From Prorocentrum cordatum (Eukaryota > Sar > Dinophyceae > Prorocentrales > Prorocentraceae): a stretch of DNA of 64,000 nucleotides. The notes under the pieces are model-generated. The model saw only the letters and a list, made by a program, of their open reading frames with translations, made no database searches and was not told the origin of the DNA. Below, in pieces: positions 25,327 to 37,516 of the stretch; the first letter of the stretch is position 1; each line of letters begins with the position of its first letter. The position numbers and the translations under genes were made by a program. The DNA is taken from positions 277,001-341,000 of the forward strand of contig CAUYUJ010012558.1 of assembly GCA_963575745.1 (NCBI GenBank), written 5' to 3'.

Positions 25327-25786
25327 CCTTGATGCGACCACAGAGGTCTGGACCCATTCCCTGGTCGTTTTTCGACGGAGCGAGTCCCTCCAAAGGCCGA
25401 GAATAGCGCAAAATCTCCCGTCGTGATTTTCATCTACGACGCGAGGCGGTCCGGGCAGTGAGCTCCTACCAGCCCGAATCAACTGGCGGCCAGGATAGCG
25501 TTTGGATAGTATGATGTTTCTTCTGCTTCTTCTTCTTCTTCTTATTATTATGTTTCTTCTTCTATTATCATTACTATTAACAACATTATTAGTATTAATA
25601 ATATTAATATTATTATTATTATTATTATTATCACTATTATTATCCTTCGTCGCTGATGCCTGCCTCGCCCTGTCCCCGTTTGCACGCCGCTGATGCCTGG
25701 CGGCAGCGGCGGCGGCCGGCCTGACCGCCGGGCGCACGGCGCTTGCGGAGCCAGCCGGGGCCACGAACGCCATCATGTCCTGGCCA
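25327..25786. other. Family C-like block and CTT/ATT-rich tract
   Basis: Positions 25327-25450 repeat the family C landmarks (GACCACAGAGGTCTGGACCC, CCGTCGTGATTTTCATC, TACGACGCGAGG). Positions 25510-25645 are CTT-rich and then ATT-rich, strikingly AT-rich for the window. No gene was recognised. Confidence 0.6.
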
Positions 25787-25969
25787 CCCAGACCCCCTCG
25801 AGTCATGAAAACATCACGTCATAAATCGTTCCGCTATTTTCAACCTCTGGGGGGCCTTACTGGGCCTCGGGACCGTCATACGGTGACTCGGGATGAAAAA
25901 CCGATCCCGGGGCTGGGTCGAGACCTCGGGGCCGACGTTATGATAAAATCATGACGTCGGGGGTCTGGG
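25787..25969. repeat. Family C element with terminal inverted repeats (183 bp)
   Basis: CCCAGACCCCCTCGAGTCAT then GA at the left and TCATGACGTCGGGGGTCTGG then G at the right are inverted copies with a few mismatches. The interior differs from the 25154 element, so this is a second insertion, not a local duplication. Confidence 0.65.
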
Positions 25970-26255
25970 CATATGCTTCGGTGCAACCTACCGGGCGATC
26001 GGAGCTTCGAGCTTGCGCCTGATGCGTAAGCCCCACGTGGCCACGGGCGCGAGGAAGCGAGCAGGACAAGGGGAGGCACGGCGCGTCTGTGTCTCAAGGC
26101 AGGCCGCGCTCTCTGATGCTACGAGCCAGTGCGTCCCGACAGCGGCAGCACGTGGCTACGCTGATCGGCCGGACTCGCTGACCGCCTGGTCAGCTCGCGC
26201 AAGTGCGGGCGGGGGCTCAGAGCGCCGCACGTGGTGGCCCGACGCGCACTCGTGG

Positions 26256-26640
26256 CGACAGAGGCCTCCCAGATGGGGTCGGAGTAGATGGGGTCGGACA
26301 ATCGCGTCACATCGCCGATCCATTGCCCGTGCATCGGCGATGCTTCGGCGATACATCGATTGTTGACGACACCAGGCCCATGGAAGGGCCCCCGGGGAAA
26401 AGCGACAGCGGCGAACAAAACCTGGTGAACGTTTCCCTCAGTGGAGGCCTCCCAATTGGGGCCCGAGTAGATCGGGTCGGAGGATCGCGCCGCATCGCTG
26501 ATGCATCCCCGATGCGTTGGCGATGCGCTGGCGACGTCGGCGATGCATCGGCGATCGGCGCAGCTCCCATGGATAAATTGGGCTCCACATCAAGCCGCAT
26601 CGCCGATGCATCGGCTATGCGGTGCATCGACCGACCCCCT
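26256..26640. repeat. Family G dispersed repeat, two adjacent units
   Basis: Two units of GAGGCCTCCCA...GGGTCGGAGTAGATGGGGTC and CATCGGCGATGC iterations are separated by ACGACACCAGGCCCATGGAA...CAGTGGAGGCCTCC. This is the same order as in hemC intron 1. Confidence 0.65.
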
Positions 26641-27582
26641 GTACTCTGTCCCCATCTGGGAGGCCTAGAGACGATGAGGGTGGGAAGGAGGACCGAGAGC
26701 ACAAGAAGGAAGATGAGACGGAAGAGGATCTTCGCTGTTTCTGCGCGCGCAGACGCTGCAAGTAACGTCGATGGCTCAAGGTGTCCGCCAGAGGCGCTAT
26801 ATACCGGATGCATGAAGCTCCACCGGGTCCTCATCCTCTCTCCGCCAGCTATTTCCCACCCTCTTCATTCAGGCCACCTGGCCGAATTCGGAAACTCTGA
26901 ACCCAAAAAGATTGCCATCTCGTGGATGAGCATTGTTTATCCGCCGACCTTGCGCCGCCTTCCGCCGAGTGAAGGATGCCAACTCCATCGATCCTTGAAT
27001 GCAAGGTCCTTTCTAGAACGCCTCACCTGTCATCCCAATTAAGTGCCATCTCCTTCTCCTCCTCCTCCTCCTCGTCCTCCTCCTCCTCCTCCTCCTCCTC
27101 CTCCTCCCCCTCCCTCGGTCTCCTCGTTCTGGCATGCTCGTTAAGCCTGGCCGCACTGCCTCCGAGACGTCCAGCTAGCCCGCTGTCGTGTTAGGCACTC
27201 TTGTTATCGACCCTTCTGCTACCCCCATCCTGACCAGCCTCGATCTTCAGATTGACACACCCACAGAACATTACAATCTTGGGGATGCGCCCTCATTGAC
27301 CTGAGCCCCTACATATCGGCATCGAGATCGGGTGACACCAATCATAGCATAGGGATATGTTCGGGGCTGGTAACGTCCACTTCCTCGCTCACCGCGGTCT
27401 GGACCTCGAAAAACAGGCGTTCTCAGTCTTCCGTGTTGGCCTCCCCCCTCCTCCACCTCCTCCTTGTCCCCATCGCCTCGCGCGCTACGAAGACGCGGCC
27501 GACGCTAGCAGCGGAAATAAAAGCCGCCAGCCACGGAATCAACCGAGCGCCAGACTGCAACCTGGCATGCGCCAGAAATCAA
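26641..27582. other. No recognisable gene; CTC tract
   Basis: A CTC/CGTCCTC tract lies at about 27052-27112. The remaining frames (up to about 100 codons) carry no recognisable motif. Confidence 0.5.
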
Positions 27583-27800
27583 ACATCAGAATGAGGGGTC
27601 CGAACGGTCTTGAACCATCCCTGGGTGCGTGCCTGAAATGGGCTTCCGCGGTGAGGATACTTATTGCTGTTGTTGTGTGCATTTTTGTTCGTTGTCGTCA
27701 TCGCCCTGGACCCGCCTACAACATCGGCTCCGTCGGCGATCTTCTTCAAAGTCTTGCAGACTGTCGACGACCCCGCCGCCCCCTCACTCTTATCCGCACC
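27583..27800 (+). repeat. Family F dispersed repeat, longer copy
   Basis: AGAATGAGGGGTCCGAACGG, CCCTGGGTGCGTGCCTGAAA and TTCCGCGGTGAGGAT match the copy at 16990-17080. The far end GCCCCCTCACTCTTATCCGC (about 27778) resembles the inverse of the start and matches 14061-14080 in inverse orientation, suggesting terminal inverted repeats. Confidence 0.5.
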
Positions 27801-28013
27801 TTCGGGGGGAACTCAGACCCCCATCGGACTCCAACGTTCATGTACATATCATGGGTGATCCGCTTAGCGTAGGTCCCGAAGGCGGAGCTTGCGCGAGGCT
27901 CATCTGATACTTAAAGCCTGGTAGCGGCAGTGCAAGCAGGAAGCACACGAGCGCGCTCGAGGCTTGGAATATTACCAGACATTCGACCAGGCGCAAACGC
28001 ACACACGCACCCA

Positions 28014-28062
<49 letters not shown>

Positions 28063-30069
28063 GGGCACAACCACACGCGCACAAAACGCACATGTGCGCA
28101 CACTGTTTGCCGGCACGGGACTGGCACAATGTTCACACTCTAGGAGTATACGGTCGGACCTAAAACAGAATAACATCCTTCAAGAACATGAGACCTCAGC
28201 TTGCCAAAACACACAGAACAGCGAAGGGTACCCTCCCAAGGATGTATAATCACATCCAACAAACACGATGAACAGTAGGGTACCCTCCCCGAACCAACCT
28301 CGATCTGATACTTCGGTCCGACCGTATTCTGACCGAGCCGTGGGATCGATTGTGTTCCACGGTGAGACGCAGACAACATGCTGTGATATTGCGCACCACA
28401 CGGCCGCGGCGCGCCAAGGTGGGAGCAAGGGAGGGCGCTGAGACGTCTGGCAACGGGGGCAGCTTCGGCATAAGATGCTACGACGGAGGAGGGTATGAGA
28501 GGAATCGGGGGCCGAGAACGTAAAGGGCCTCCTGTTTCTGCTTCCATCCCTCCTCCTTCCTCCATTCCAGCATTCCCCTCCTACCACCTGCCCCTTCCTC
28601 CACCGCCACCCCTCCCGCGGTGTCCTCCCTCATGTTGTCAATGCTGTCTTTATTATCCCTCCTCGCCCCCTCCTCCCTTCTCGTTTCTTCTTCCAGCCGT
28701 CTCACTTTTCTCCCCCCCTCCTTCCTCCGCCCCCCGCCCTCTTCCTCGTCCTCCCTCGTATTGTTTTCCTTCTCGCTCCTCGCCCCCTCCTCCTTTCCTT
28801 CTTCTCCTTCTGGCCGTCTTCTCTCCACCCCTCCCTCCATCCGCCCTCCTCCGTTCTCCACCTTCCCCTCCCGTCCTACCACCTCCCTCCTACTATACCG
28901 TAACCATCACTCCGCAAGCGCCCCTCCTCAATTATCAAGTCTCCACCCACACTTACTCATTACGCGTACTACTCTCCAAACGCTCCTGGCAATTTCCAGC
29001 CGTCATGCCGCCTCGCCCACGGATTGTTCGCCACACGCAGGGCTTCATCATTTTATTTGTCATGTGGTGGATTTCAGTGTTACCCGCACAGGATCGGCAC
29101 GTCTTCGATCCTTCACAGCGGTGCTCTTGCTGCATCGTTGGCCTCATTTCTGGATCGCTGCCTTGCTTCCATCGATCGGACTGACTCTCTCGCCGCAGCG
29201 CGTGTCTAAATGCTATTCTTCCTCGTCGTTGACAATCCCTTCTCATGTCCCCTCATTTGTCCTCCCTGCTGTTACTCCTCTTCCTGCTCCATCTCTAAAC
29301 GCTGGTTGCAAAAACCGTCTATGGCTGAAGGTCTTCTGGGGCACCCCACACAGCGGACAGATGATGAATCACAGGCATGATGAAAAATGGGTGGTAGAGC
29401 AGGATGTAAGGTGTCAGATGTGGCGCGGCCGCGCCTAGCTTGCCCCCCATTTCTTGGGGAGACAAAAAGGCATCGATACCGCCACTCTCAAGACCTCTCC
29501 AGAGGGGCGTCCTGATCGGCACTTCGGGGCGAATCCTGTGAGGGTTGGGTAGCTGTATCGGTGCACTTCGCTGGCGAACCACATGTATGTCTCCGCGGCC
29601 CCGCGGGCCGGGCCGCTGGGCTGCGACCCCGCGGATACGGGGCGACGGCACCATAATCCAGACGCGAGGGCGTGGATACGAATATGGCGAATTCAGAAAA
29701 GCCCGCACCAAAAGAACATTGCCATCTCTTTTGGGTAGCCGATCTTTCTTCCCGCCGGCTTCCGTGGACTTCTGCCGGCGGCGGCGGCTTTGTTCTACTT
29801 GCGCGCGCATGCCGCCTGCCATTCACCGAGGAGGACATCTTCGACCCTCGATGGCGCTGCCCTCCCTCGAACGCCTCATCGGATGTCCGCCGCTCGTAAG
29901 CACTCTCCTCCTCGGATGCCCCTCCCCCCGTCCCGGAGACAGCCAGAGACGCCCGAGGAACCATCGGGAGCACCGAGAGCCACCGAGCGCGCCCGAGGGC
30001 CACCGAGGGCCCGCGGCGGCGGCGTGTCCTCGCAGGGGAGGGGGGCCGGGGCGGGTCGGTGGGGCGGCC
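27801..30069. other. No recognisable gene; CA and CT-rich tracts
   Basis: There is a pure CA tract at 28016-28058 and CT-rich sequence at 28540-28900. A short duplication of AGGGTACCCTCCC lies at about 28226 and 28277. GC-rich frames at 29545-30069 are open on both strands without a recognisable motif. Confidence 0.5.
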
Positions 30070-30173
30070 TCAGCGCCGCGACTTGATCCACACCGAGTTG
30101 TACTTGTCGCGGGACTTGGAGCGCGAGCGGGAGCGGGAGGGCTCCTTGAGCGCGCGACCTCCGCCAAGAGGCG
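30070..30173 (-). CDS. Terminal exon of an Arg/Ser-rich protein (partial)
   Basis: On the minus strand a CCTCCCCCCCCCAG acceptor at 30174 is followed by an open frame reading PLGGGRALKEPSRSRSRSKS then RDKYNSVWIKSRR and TGA at 30070. The alternating Arg/Ser run followed by a basic tail resembles the C-terminus of an SR-type RNA-binding or splicing protein, usually nuclear. No RNA-recognition motif or upstream exon could be identified in the preceding GC-rich sequence (30180-30870), so identity and full structure are unknown. Confidence 0.35.
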
Positions 30174-31404
30174 CTGGGGGGGGGAGGCGGCCGGCCGCGA
30201 ACAGAGGCGCGTGCCCTGCGGCAGGAGCTTGGCAGCGACAGCGCGGGTCGAGGGCCCGAGCCCCCCCGCCACGCAGAGCAGCGCGCACTCCAGGGGGGAT
30301 AGCGCTCGGGAAGGGGCTGGCATCGGGGTGCCCCTCCAGATAGGAACCAGGACAAGCGGCACGGCAACCACCAGCGCAAGGCGCCAGCGGGGGTCCTCCT
30401 GGTGGTGTGCCCCCCCCCTCCCCTACCGGAGAAATCTCCTGCAGGAGAGCCCGGAATCGAATCGATAAGTCGGATCGTCGATCGAGATGAATCCGATCGG
30501 CGGAAATCGGCAGCCAAATCGGGAGCCAAATCGGCAGAACTCGATCCGGCGGAACTCGGTAGGGCAAGAACACCTGCATAGAGAAACCGAAACCCAGATC
30601 GGCATCCGAAGTCGCATCGAACCGGAATCTGGACCGATCGAACTCGTCGGAGAAGTCGAAGCGAGCCCTGCCTCGCGCACCCGGAAAGCCAAGCCGCGCA
30701 CCAAAGGACACTCCGGCGAAGGGCCACCCGTACGTGCAGCCGAGGTGATCGAGAGATGGTGTGGCGCGGGGTGTCCAGCATCATCTGCGGCACCCTCTGC
30801 GGAATGGCCGCAGTGAACACCTTCCTGTGCCTGTCTGGCCCCCCTGGCTGCCGGCGGCACCCCCTGGTGGTGGCTGTGCCGCCGCCCCCTGGTGGTGGCT
30901 GTGGCTTGGGGGGGGCAGGCCGCAGGGGGCTGTCTAGAAAGAGGCGGCGTCTGGAGGCTCGGCCTTTTCCCAGGCTAGCCGTGGAGCGAAAGATCGTAGC
31001 GTCAGGGAGGCTCGGTCTGTCTGCCTCTCTCTCTCTCTCTCTCTCTCTCCCTCTCTCTCCTCTCTGCCCCGCCCTCCTACCTTCTCCTCCCTTCTCTCCC
31101 TCCTCCCCCCTCCTCCCTAACTCCCTCCTCCTCTCCTCCTCCCTCCACCCTCCTCCTTTCTCCTCCTAAGAATCCCCCTCCTCCTCCTCCTCCTCCCTCC
31201 TCCTCTCCTCCTCCTCCTCCTCCTCCTGCCCTCCTCCTCTCCTCCTCCCTCCCCTCCCTCCCCTCCTCCCTCCCTCCCTCCCCTCCTCCCCCCCTCCCTC
31301 CCTCCCTCCCTCCCTCCTCCTCTCTCTCGTCGGGACTGCCTGGCGCTTGGTACTGCTAGCTGCCGACGCCCTCAAGCCAATGGGCGCGATCCATAGAGGA
31401 ATGA
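30174..31404. other. No recognisable gene; CT-rich tract
   Basis: GC-rich sequence with CGATC-containing iterations (about 30455-30660) precedes a long CT/CTC tract (31021-31325). Any upstream exons of the Arg/Ser-rich protein would lie here but were not recognised. Confidence 0.45.
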
Positions 31405-31532
31405 ACAACTGTATGAACATAAACTAGTGGAGCTGCGCACAGATGTTTTGCGCGCCAGGGATGGGGTTCCAGCACCGATCAAAACAATCCGCGTCGACCT
31501 CAGAAGATTCGTGTTTATGTTATTTATAATAT
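31405..31532. repeat. Family D element, diverged copy
   Basis: AACATAAACTAGTGGAGCTG and GCGCGCCAGGGATGGGGTTC then CAGCACCGATC, with right end GTCGACCTCAGAAGATTCGT then GTTTATGTT, keep the terminal ATAAAC / GTTTAT and the centre of the family. The arms are largely mismatched. Confidence 0.5.
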
Positions 31533-32011
31533 TGCTCCTCGAACCGCAGGCTGCCGACCAGCAGCTATGCCCTTGGCTGGCTGCCAGGACTGGTGTTCCA
31601 AACAGGGGGCGGGGGGGGCGAGCCAGAGGGAGGGGTCCGAGAGCACCCAGGCCGACCGAAGAAGGCCCATCGAGAGCAGCGCAGTGAGCTGGGAGGACAA
31701 GCGATCCTCTGTGAGCGGCCTCGGGAAGCGGAAAACGACAACCAGGCGGGGGCCTCTTACCACCGCTCCCAGGTGGCGGGGGGCTGAAGGCTACAGCACA
31801 CCGCGCGGCCAGCGAGGCGGACGACGCGGCCAGAGGGAGGAGGCCGAGGGCTCCAGGGCCAAAGGGGGCAAGGAAGGAGGGGAAGAGGGAGGAAGACAAT
31901 GATGAGGAGGAAAAGAATGAGGAGAAGAAGCAGGGGGTGAGATGGGGGTGGGGGTGGGGGGGGGGGAATGGGAATGGGAATGTCAGTTCACTAAGTGAGA
32001 GGAAAACGGCC
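31533..32011. other. No recognisable gene; spacer 3' of the LINE
   Basis: GC-rich then GA/GGGT-rich sequence lies beyond the last recognisable LINE codon. No poly-A tail or target-site duplication could be identified by eye. Confidence 0.45.
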
Positions 32012-32443
32012 TTACACCTGGGGAGACGACCGCGCTGACCCTTGACGAGCGGCCTTCTCAGCTCTGCTGAAGACCTTCGGCCACAAACCTCGGTCAATTC
32101 GGTTTAAATACTCCACCCCAGTGTCTGTGGCCTGACGTCGACACGGCTTGTGAAGCTCGCTGGCTCGCTTGCGGGAGAAGGAGCCACAGACCTTGCAAAA
32201 CCACAGATTCTGAGTTACCGACGAATTCATGATATGGCTATAGTGGACCCAGCCCCCCGCTAAATGAAGCTTAACACCTACAGGCTTAGTGTTATAACGC
32301 CCATTCAAAACCAGGGGACTGAAACACGGGCTCGCTTTCCATTGCAGGGCCGTGGCCTGCGTTGCAGTTCCAAAACACCTGAGACACCGCAGGGCCCCCT
32401 CATCTAAGGAGTGGCTGGTGACAAAATTAGCTACAGCACTCAC
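32012..32443 (-). pseudogene. LINE ORF2 C-terminal Cys/His segment
   Basis: The frame reads LRCLRCFGTATQAT then NLWFCKVCGSFSRKRASELH, KPC and YLNRIDRGLWPKVFS. Two CxxC pairs followed by His/Cys suggest a zinc-binding nucleic-acid region at the end of the polyprotein. A GGA-rich tract (about 32440-32480) separates it from the RNase H frame and probably explains the phase change. Confidence 0.6.
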
Positions 32444-33723
32444 AGACGGAGGAGGGGGAGGAGGAGGGGGAGGAGGTGCCTCCTACTTCCTCGTCGCGTC
32501 TCCCGCCTGGAAGCTGTCAAGAGTCGAACGGAGCAGCCTATGACGCACAAGGTATGCCTGTCGCTCGACCTCATGAAGCCGCCGCCTATCGTCTGCTGAA
32601 CCCGGATACCCAGGGCAGCTTCACCAACTAGTGCATCCACGGCCGTGTTGCCCAACACCTGCCATGACTCTGCTTTCCTATCCACGATGTGCTCGCCCGT
32701 CAGGTGCGAGCGAATAAAATCAACATGAATATCTGAACTGCTGCGGTGCTGAGGAAGTAAGCCGATCTGAGCCCACAAGTCTCCGTCTGGACCGCTGGGG
32801 TGAAAATACTTGGCCATACACCAACCATCATACACATACTTACAATCCGTCGTGAACCGAACGTGTCCTTGAGATGTGAACACTGTCAGCCACAATGCTT
32901 TCAGTTCTCCACGAGCAACCGTCTGACGAGTGCCAGCAAGGCCTCCCGCAACAAAGGCATCTATGACCAACGGCTGGAACTTGCTGATCACCACGATGCC
33001 CACAACAACCCGTCGTGTCCTTGGGTCTGCCGTGTCGGGACCCCCGCTAGCGTCTCCAAAGACCAGCGTCGGCGCGTCAGACGTACCGAGCGGCAGGCAC
33101 TGTGGGCCGAAGCTGCTGATGCCATCGTAGTCCCAGTCGTCGCTGAACTGCGGGCTGGGCATGATGGTCCAGTCCTTGGGCATTAGGCCCCTCAGCCAAA
33201 AGCAAGGCGTCTGTTCGTGCTGCGAACACGCCTTGGGCACTATACAATCGCTCTGGGAATAAGCTGGGGACCCACTGTTGCATTTGCAGAGCCAGGCCCT
33301 GTGGACTGAAGTCCCCCGCTCCTCCCCACAGCGATCGCAAATATCCAGACCTTGTGCGTTGTGAGTCCAGAACTTGGCGTACTGATCTGCCTTGCGCGCC
33401 TTGGTCCACGAGGCTCCTATCGCCACCGGCAGCATGATACCAGCCAACCTCTTGCCAGCGGGTCGAACCGGAGCAAGGTGCGCCAGCAGTCGCCGATGCG
33501 AGAAGCTGTCGGTGCCGAATCTGAGACCCTCACCATCGAAGTGCTGCTCGGCGCCAAGCCAGAACGGAGCCATCGCTGCATCCTTCACCTCGTCTAAGAA
33601 GTCGCGAAATGTGGCCATGTCAATAGCCTCAACACCTGAGAAGTTGCAATCGGGGAGCTCCCCGCTGGTGTCGCCAGGAGGGTCCCAAGCTGTGGGTGAT
33701 CTCGGCACCCACTGAAACTCCAA
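32440..33723 (-). pseudogene. LINE ORF2 segment: CCHC-like cluster and RNase H
   Basis: A 427-codon open segment of the broken ORF2. A Cys/His cluster CDRCGEERGTSVHRAWLC (C129, C132, H141, C146) precedes a type I RNase H domain. All four acidic catalytic positions are visible: D224 in VFGDASGG, E273 in VARGELKALW, D293 in FTTDCKYV and D363 in GNTAVDALV. The domain would degrade the RNA strand during retrotransposition. It is the best preserved part of the element; the apparent start is not a real initiation site. Confidence 0.8.
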
Positions 33724-33819
33724 GGTGGTTGATGATAGCTCCCATGGGTCCCCGAATGTGCCGTGACCTGAGGTTTGGCGCCATCTGCTCCAGCTTGCTA
33801 CGCAATTTCGGCACGAACC

Positions 33820-35427
33820 TCAGGATGCGCATGCCAATTCTTCAACCACATGGAGAAGGTAAGATACGTGAATCGCGCTGCGGGGTCCTTGCCGTGCGCC
33901 TCCAGCTCTAACAGGGTCGTGAGTTATCTGCCTTTGGTCTTGGCATGGCAAGCCGCTCCAAGACGCCTCCTGTAGTTGTCGGGACCCTGCCCCGTGACAC
34001 CGAACGCTTGGAACCCATAGCTTCCCGCTGCCTGCGCACCTTGCCTCCCCCAGTCGTGACGTGAGCTGTGACCTGCGCAGCGTCCTCACAAACTTGACCG
34101 CCTTCTTGTGCCCGGCAAGGTGCTTCAACTTCCGCTTGCGCCTCTCATCTCTCACGTGGCGTCGCCCCCCTCAGAGGTCGACGCCCAAATTCGATGTGTG
34201 CCGCGCCGCCGTGACCAGCACCCCCCGAAGCTTGAGGGCCCGAACTATCTCGTTAGCGTCTGAGAATTTCGAACACACAATAACCACTTTACCTGCCAAC
34301 TCCAGGCCCTGCTGCTGGAGACCGCGCGCCGTGTCAATCACACAGCTGACTAAGCCCCGCTTGGCCTGCTGCTGGGGCCCCTTGGTGGACTGCGAAATAT
34401 CATCTATCCTCAATCGGTGCGAACACCGAGCATGCGCGGTGCAAACCTTGTCCATCACAAAGTACATGAGAATGCGGGCAAATCTGGTGCCCGACCGTAG
34501 GCCTTGAATGATACTGCATGTCGGTTCGAAGGCCTTCGAATATGAATCAATCTGATGCAGAGAGCGAGGGTGAGCACATTGCACCATCTCAAGAAAGAGG
34601 ACCACGGGCGGGAACTCTAGACGGATAGCTGCAACGACCAGTTTGAGCCAAAACATGTTGTCATAGTACCCGTCGATATCGACCAACGAGTGCCCGTACG
34701 AACAGCCCAGAACCCCCGCCGTCTCTTCCTCCAAGACACGCCTGAACGCCTCACCGAGCGACGAATCACCCCTGACCGCGGCGCCCCAGTGGGGCTCTGA
34801 CCGAGACGACCAGGAGCGGACCCAGGGGTCGCGACTCATACTCCACACCCGCGACAACATCGAGATGAGGCCGATGACAAGGTCCCCTGACACCTTCTTG
34901 GGAAGCAACCGACCTATGACCAACATGGTTTGCGCTGGCCACGCCAAGAGGTGCTCAATCGAGTTGAGTAAGGACGCCAGCTCCTCGAGGCCCTGGTCGG
35001 GTAGCCTCTCCATGTCGCAAGGCGTGAGACGGTCGACGCCCAGCCCAGCCCTAGGTTTCATCGCCTTCAAAGCTTTCCGAAGATCGGGCAGCTCAAGGAC
35101 GGGAAGCGGATCGGCGTTCAGAACGGCCTCCCGAGCCACCTTCAGAACGTTGCCCAGGGCCTCGGAAGGGTCAGAGATAGGCGTAGCCCATTTACGATGT
35201 CACCTCCTAGCCTTGCAGTCTACTATGTCCTTCTGGTGAAATAAGACATCTGCGCCGTCGAAGATTTCCAAGGCTGGCACGGGATCTTGACGCATGGCCC
35301 TGTGGAGGCCTCCCAGACCAGCCTCGGAAACAGCCCAATCACGAAACTCACGAATGGATTTGCCAACGGCTCGCCGTTGGGCCCGCTTCATTACCTCATC
35401 CGAAAACTTGGAGAAATCCTGCAGCAT
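33820..35427 (-). pseudogene. LINE ORF2 reverse transcriptase region
   Basis: One frame runs from 35427 to 33820 with TGA at 35200-35202 (expected Trp) and TGA at 34171-34173 (expected Arg). The RT blocks visible are KAMKPRAGLGVDRLTP, a motif A region GHSLVDIDGYYDN, QGLRSGTRFARILMYFVMD, and a motif C equivalent LRIDDIS in place of the usual YADD. The frame is lost near 33990 and resumes elsewhere (GPMGAIINHLGVS at about 33740). The acidic residues of the palm are retained, so decay is mostly by stops and frameshifts. Confidence 0.8.
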
Positions 35428-35429
35428 CT

Positions 35430-36650
35430 GGGCGGAGCAAGACTGAATAGCAGAAATGGCGCAGACCCATGCAGACTACGGCGGCTCCAAGCCCTCCCGC
35501 AAAGCGGTATGAACTTGCTCAGGTCGGTCTTCACATAGGTGCACACATGCTTGCTCTAACCGTCGCTGCTGGTCCTTGCCATTATCGCGAAATCGGTGAC
35601 GAGCGAGCGCACCCTGTGCAGTCGGGTCCACCAACCCGCAAGAGAGTCATGAAGGGGGGTGACCCGAGCCTTATCTGAGATCCTGACCTCCTGCACCTGG
35701 AAGACTGGCGTGGAGGCTCTGCGGGGCCCACGGGGACTCTGATGCCCATGATAATGACAAATAGTGCCCTCTACCGCCGAGACCCAAGACGCGTGCATCC
35801 CCGAGACGGTGATCACGCTGGCCTGGTTCTCCTGGAGCGCGGCGGAGTCCAGGCTGTAAGGAGGGAGGGAAGAGGGGGAGACAAAACTGAAATCGACGGA
35901 GGCGCGCTGGGCCTCCCGCACATCCAAGGGCATGCTTTACGAGGGTTCAGCCTTGTGACTGTAATCGGAGGGCTGGGTCGACACCGAATTACTAGCGGAG
36001 CTAGCTTGCCCGCCTTCACGCGCAGCGAGATCCGCTTGGTTCCCAGCCGGCCCCCCCGAACCGCTCGGCTTCCACGAGGAGCGCCCGCCCCCCCCAGCAT
36101 CCGCCGAGGGGTGAGGGCTAGCCACCGAACCTTTACAAACAGAAGACGCGCTCTGCTCAACCTGCCTGTTTCCAGGTTCGCCGAGAAGCACGTCAGAACA
36201 AAAATGTAACTCGTGGGCCCAAGGGTCCTCTTCGGAACAGATGGAGGCCTCTTCGAAATCAAACTCAGGCAGGGCGGGCACTACTTGGGCCCCCTCAGAG
36301 TCAAGGGCCTCGCTGGGGCGCTCAGTTTTCCTGCTATCCTTCTTTTTCTCGTCCAGAACCTCCAAAACGTCACTGAACATGGCGCTGTAGCGCTCGTCTC
36401 TAGCCTGAACTGCAGACTGACTAGTGAGAGCGCGCTGCTGACGGGCTCTACTAGCCTGGGAGTGCGGATCTGGTTCCTGTCCTGGCCGAGGTACCTGCGG
36501 CAACTTGGCAGCTATGGATAACACTCGCGTCAGTAGCTGCTCGCCCGTCTGCCGAAACTGCACCTTCAAGCCAAATGCGGGTCCGCCATGGAACCGACTC
36601 CAGTGGTTGAACAGACTTGACAAAGGAGAGCGCGGAGGTAGAACACACAA
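35430..36650 (-). pseudogene. LINE ORF2 linker between endonuclease and reverse transcriptase
   Basis: The frame from 36650 reads SLFNHWSRFHGGPAFGLKVQ, the typical end of an APE-like domain in another phase, then a long low-conservation linker. Stops are TAA at 35937-35939 and TAG at 35556-35558. A phase change follows before MLQDFSKFSDEVMKRAQRRA at 35427. Confidence 0.6.
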
Positions 36651-37290
36651 TGTAGTCTATATGTGAACCGCTAGGGCCCGCGTTGCAGGCGCGTTGGACA
36701 TCGGCGGCGAGAATGCGGCCGCCAACCCTGCTCACGAAATCGGACTTCGCGAGCGCAGCCGCACTGACATTGAAATCAGCAATCACCACCCATGGAATCT
36801 GCAACGACAACAGTAATCCTCCCAACTTGCGAAAGCGAGGGATGTTGGCTCCACGGAGCCCGATGCTGCTGTGCCCGTAGAAGGCGATCAGCGCGAAAAC
36901 GTAGCCCTTCATGTGGACAACCGTTGCCTTGAACCCGTCTGCCACGCACTCGCGCTCGTGCTGGAGCGCCGCCGTCTCGGCCAGCGCCAGCGAGTGGACT
37001 TGAAGGTTCCCCCGAGCGAGGATCTACTCCCCTCCTTCGTTCGCATGTCCACTCATGGTCGAAGCCGATGTCGCCGCCGGTGTAGGTCGAGCTGGCGTGG
37101 CGAGCAATCTCAAGCCTCGCTTCCTCGCTGCTGAATCATGCCTGCGTAAATCCGAATTGCTCACGTGTGTCTCGACGAAGGCGAACATTTGTACTTGCTT
37201 GCGCTGATCATCCATGAACGTCCAAATGCGGTCGCCCATGCAAGTGATGTTGCCGAACACCAAGGTAGACGCCCCCTCGCCCCTAGGAGG
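36451..37290 (-). pseudogene. LINE ORF2 APE-like endonuclease domain
   Basis: The segment reads TLVFGNITCMGDRIWTFMDD, then FAFVETHV, an in-frame TAG at 37024-37026, then ALIAFYGHSSIGLRG, PWVVIADFNVSA and the substrate/catalytic-type block SHIDYIVCSTSA. These match the endonuclease/exonuclease/phosphatase fold that nicks target DNA. A frame change near 36600 disrupts the last strand (the final His-containing block is in the other frame). Confidence 0.7.
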
Positions 37291-37516
37291 TGGAGAGGTA
37301 CTTGCTCCAGTCGCCGAGCTTGCCCGTGATCTGCTTGACTGGCGCGACCTGCAGGAAGGGGTACGAGTGCTGGCCGACGAGCCAGCCAGCACTGGGAGAG
37401 CGCCACAACTTAGCAGGCATCGGAGTCGTGGCCGATGACGTATAATCTGGTACGCTTCCTGAAGCCGCTGACGCCGAGAACAACTCACCACTTTCCTCGG
37501 ACGCCTCGGCCTTGAA

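Noticed and set aside
29545-30820. Overlapping 300-codon frames on both strands
   Set aside because: GC-driven openness; only the short Arg/Ser-rich terminal exon at 30070-30173 has a motif and an acceptor.
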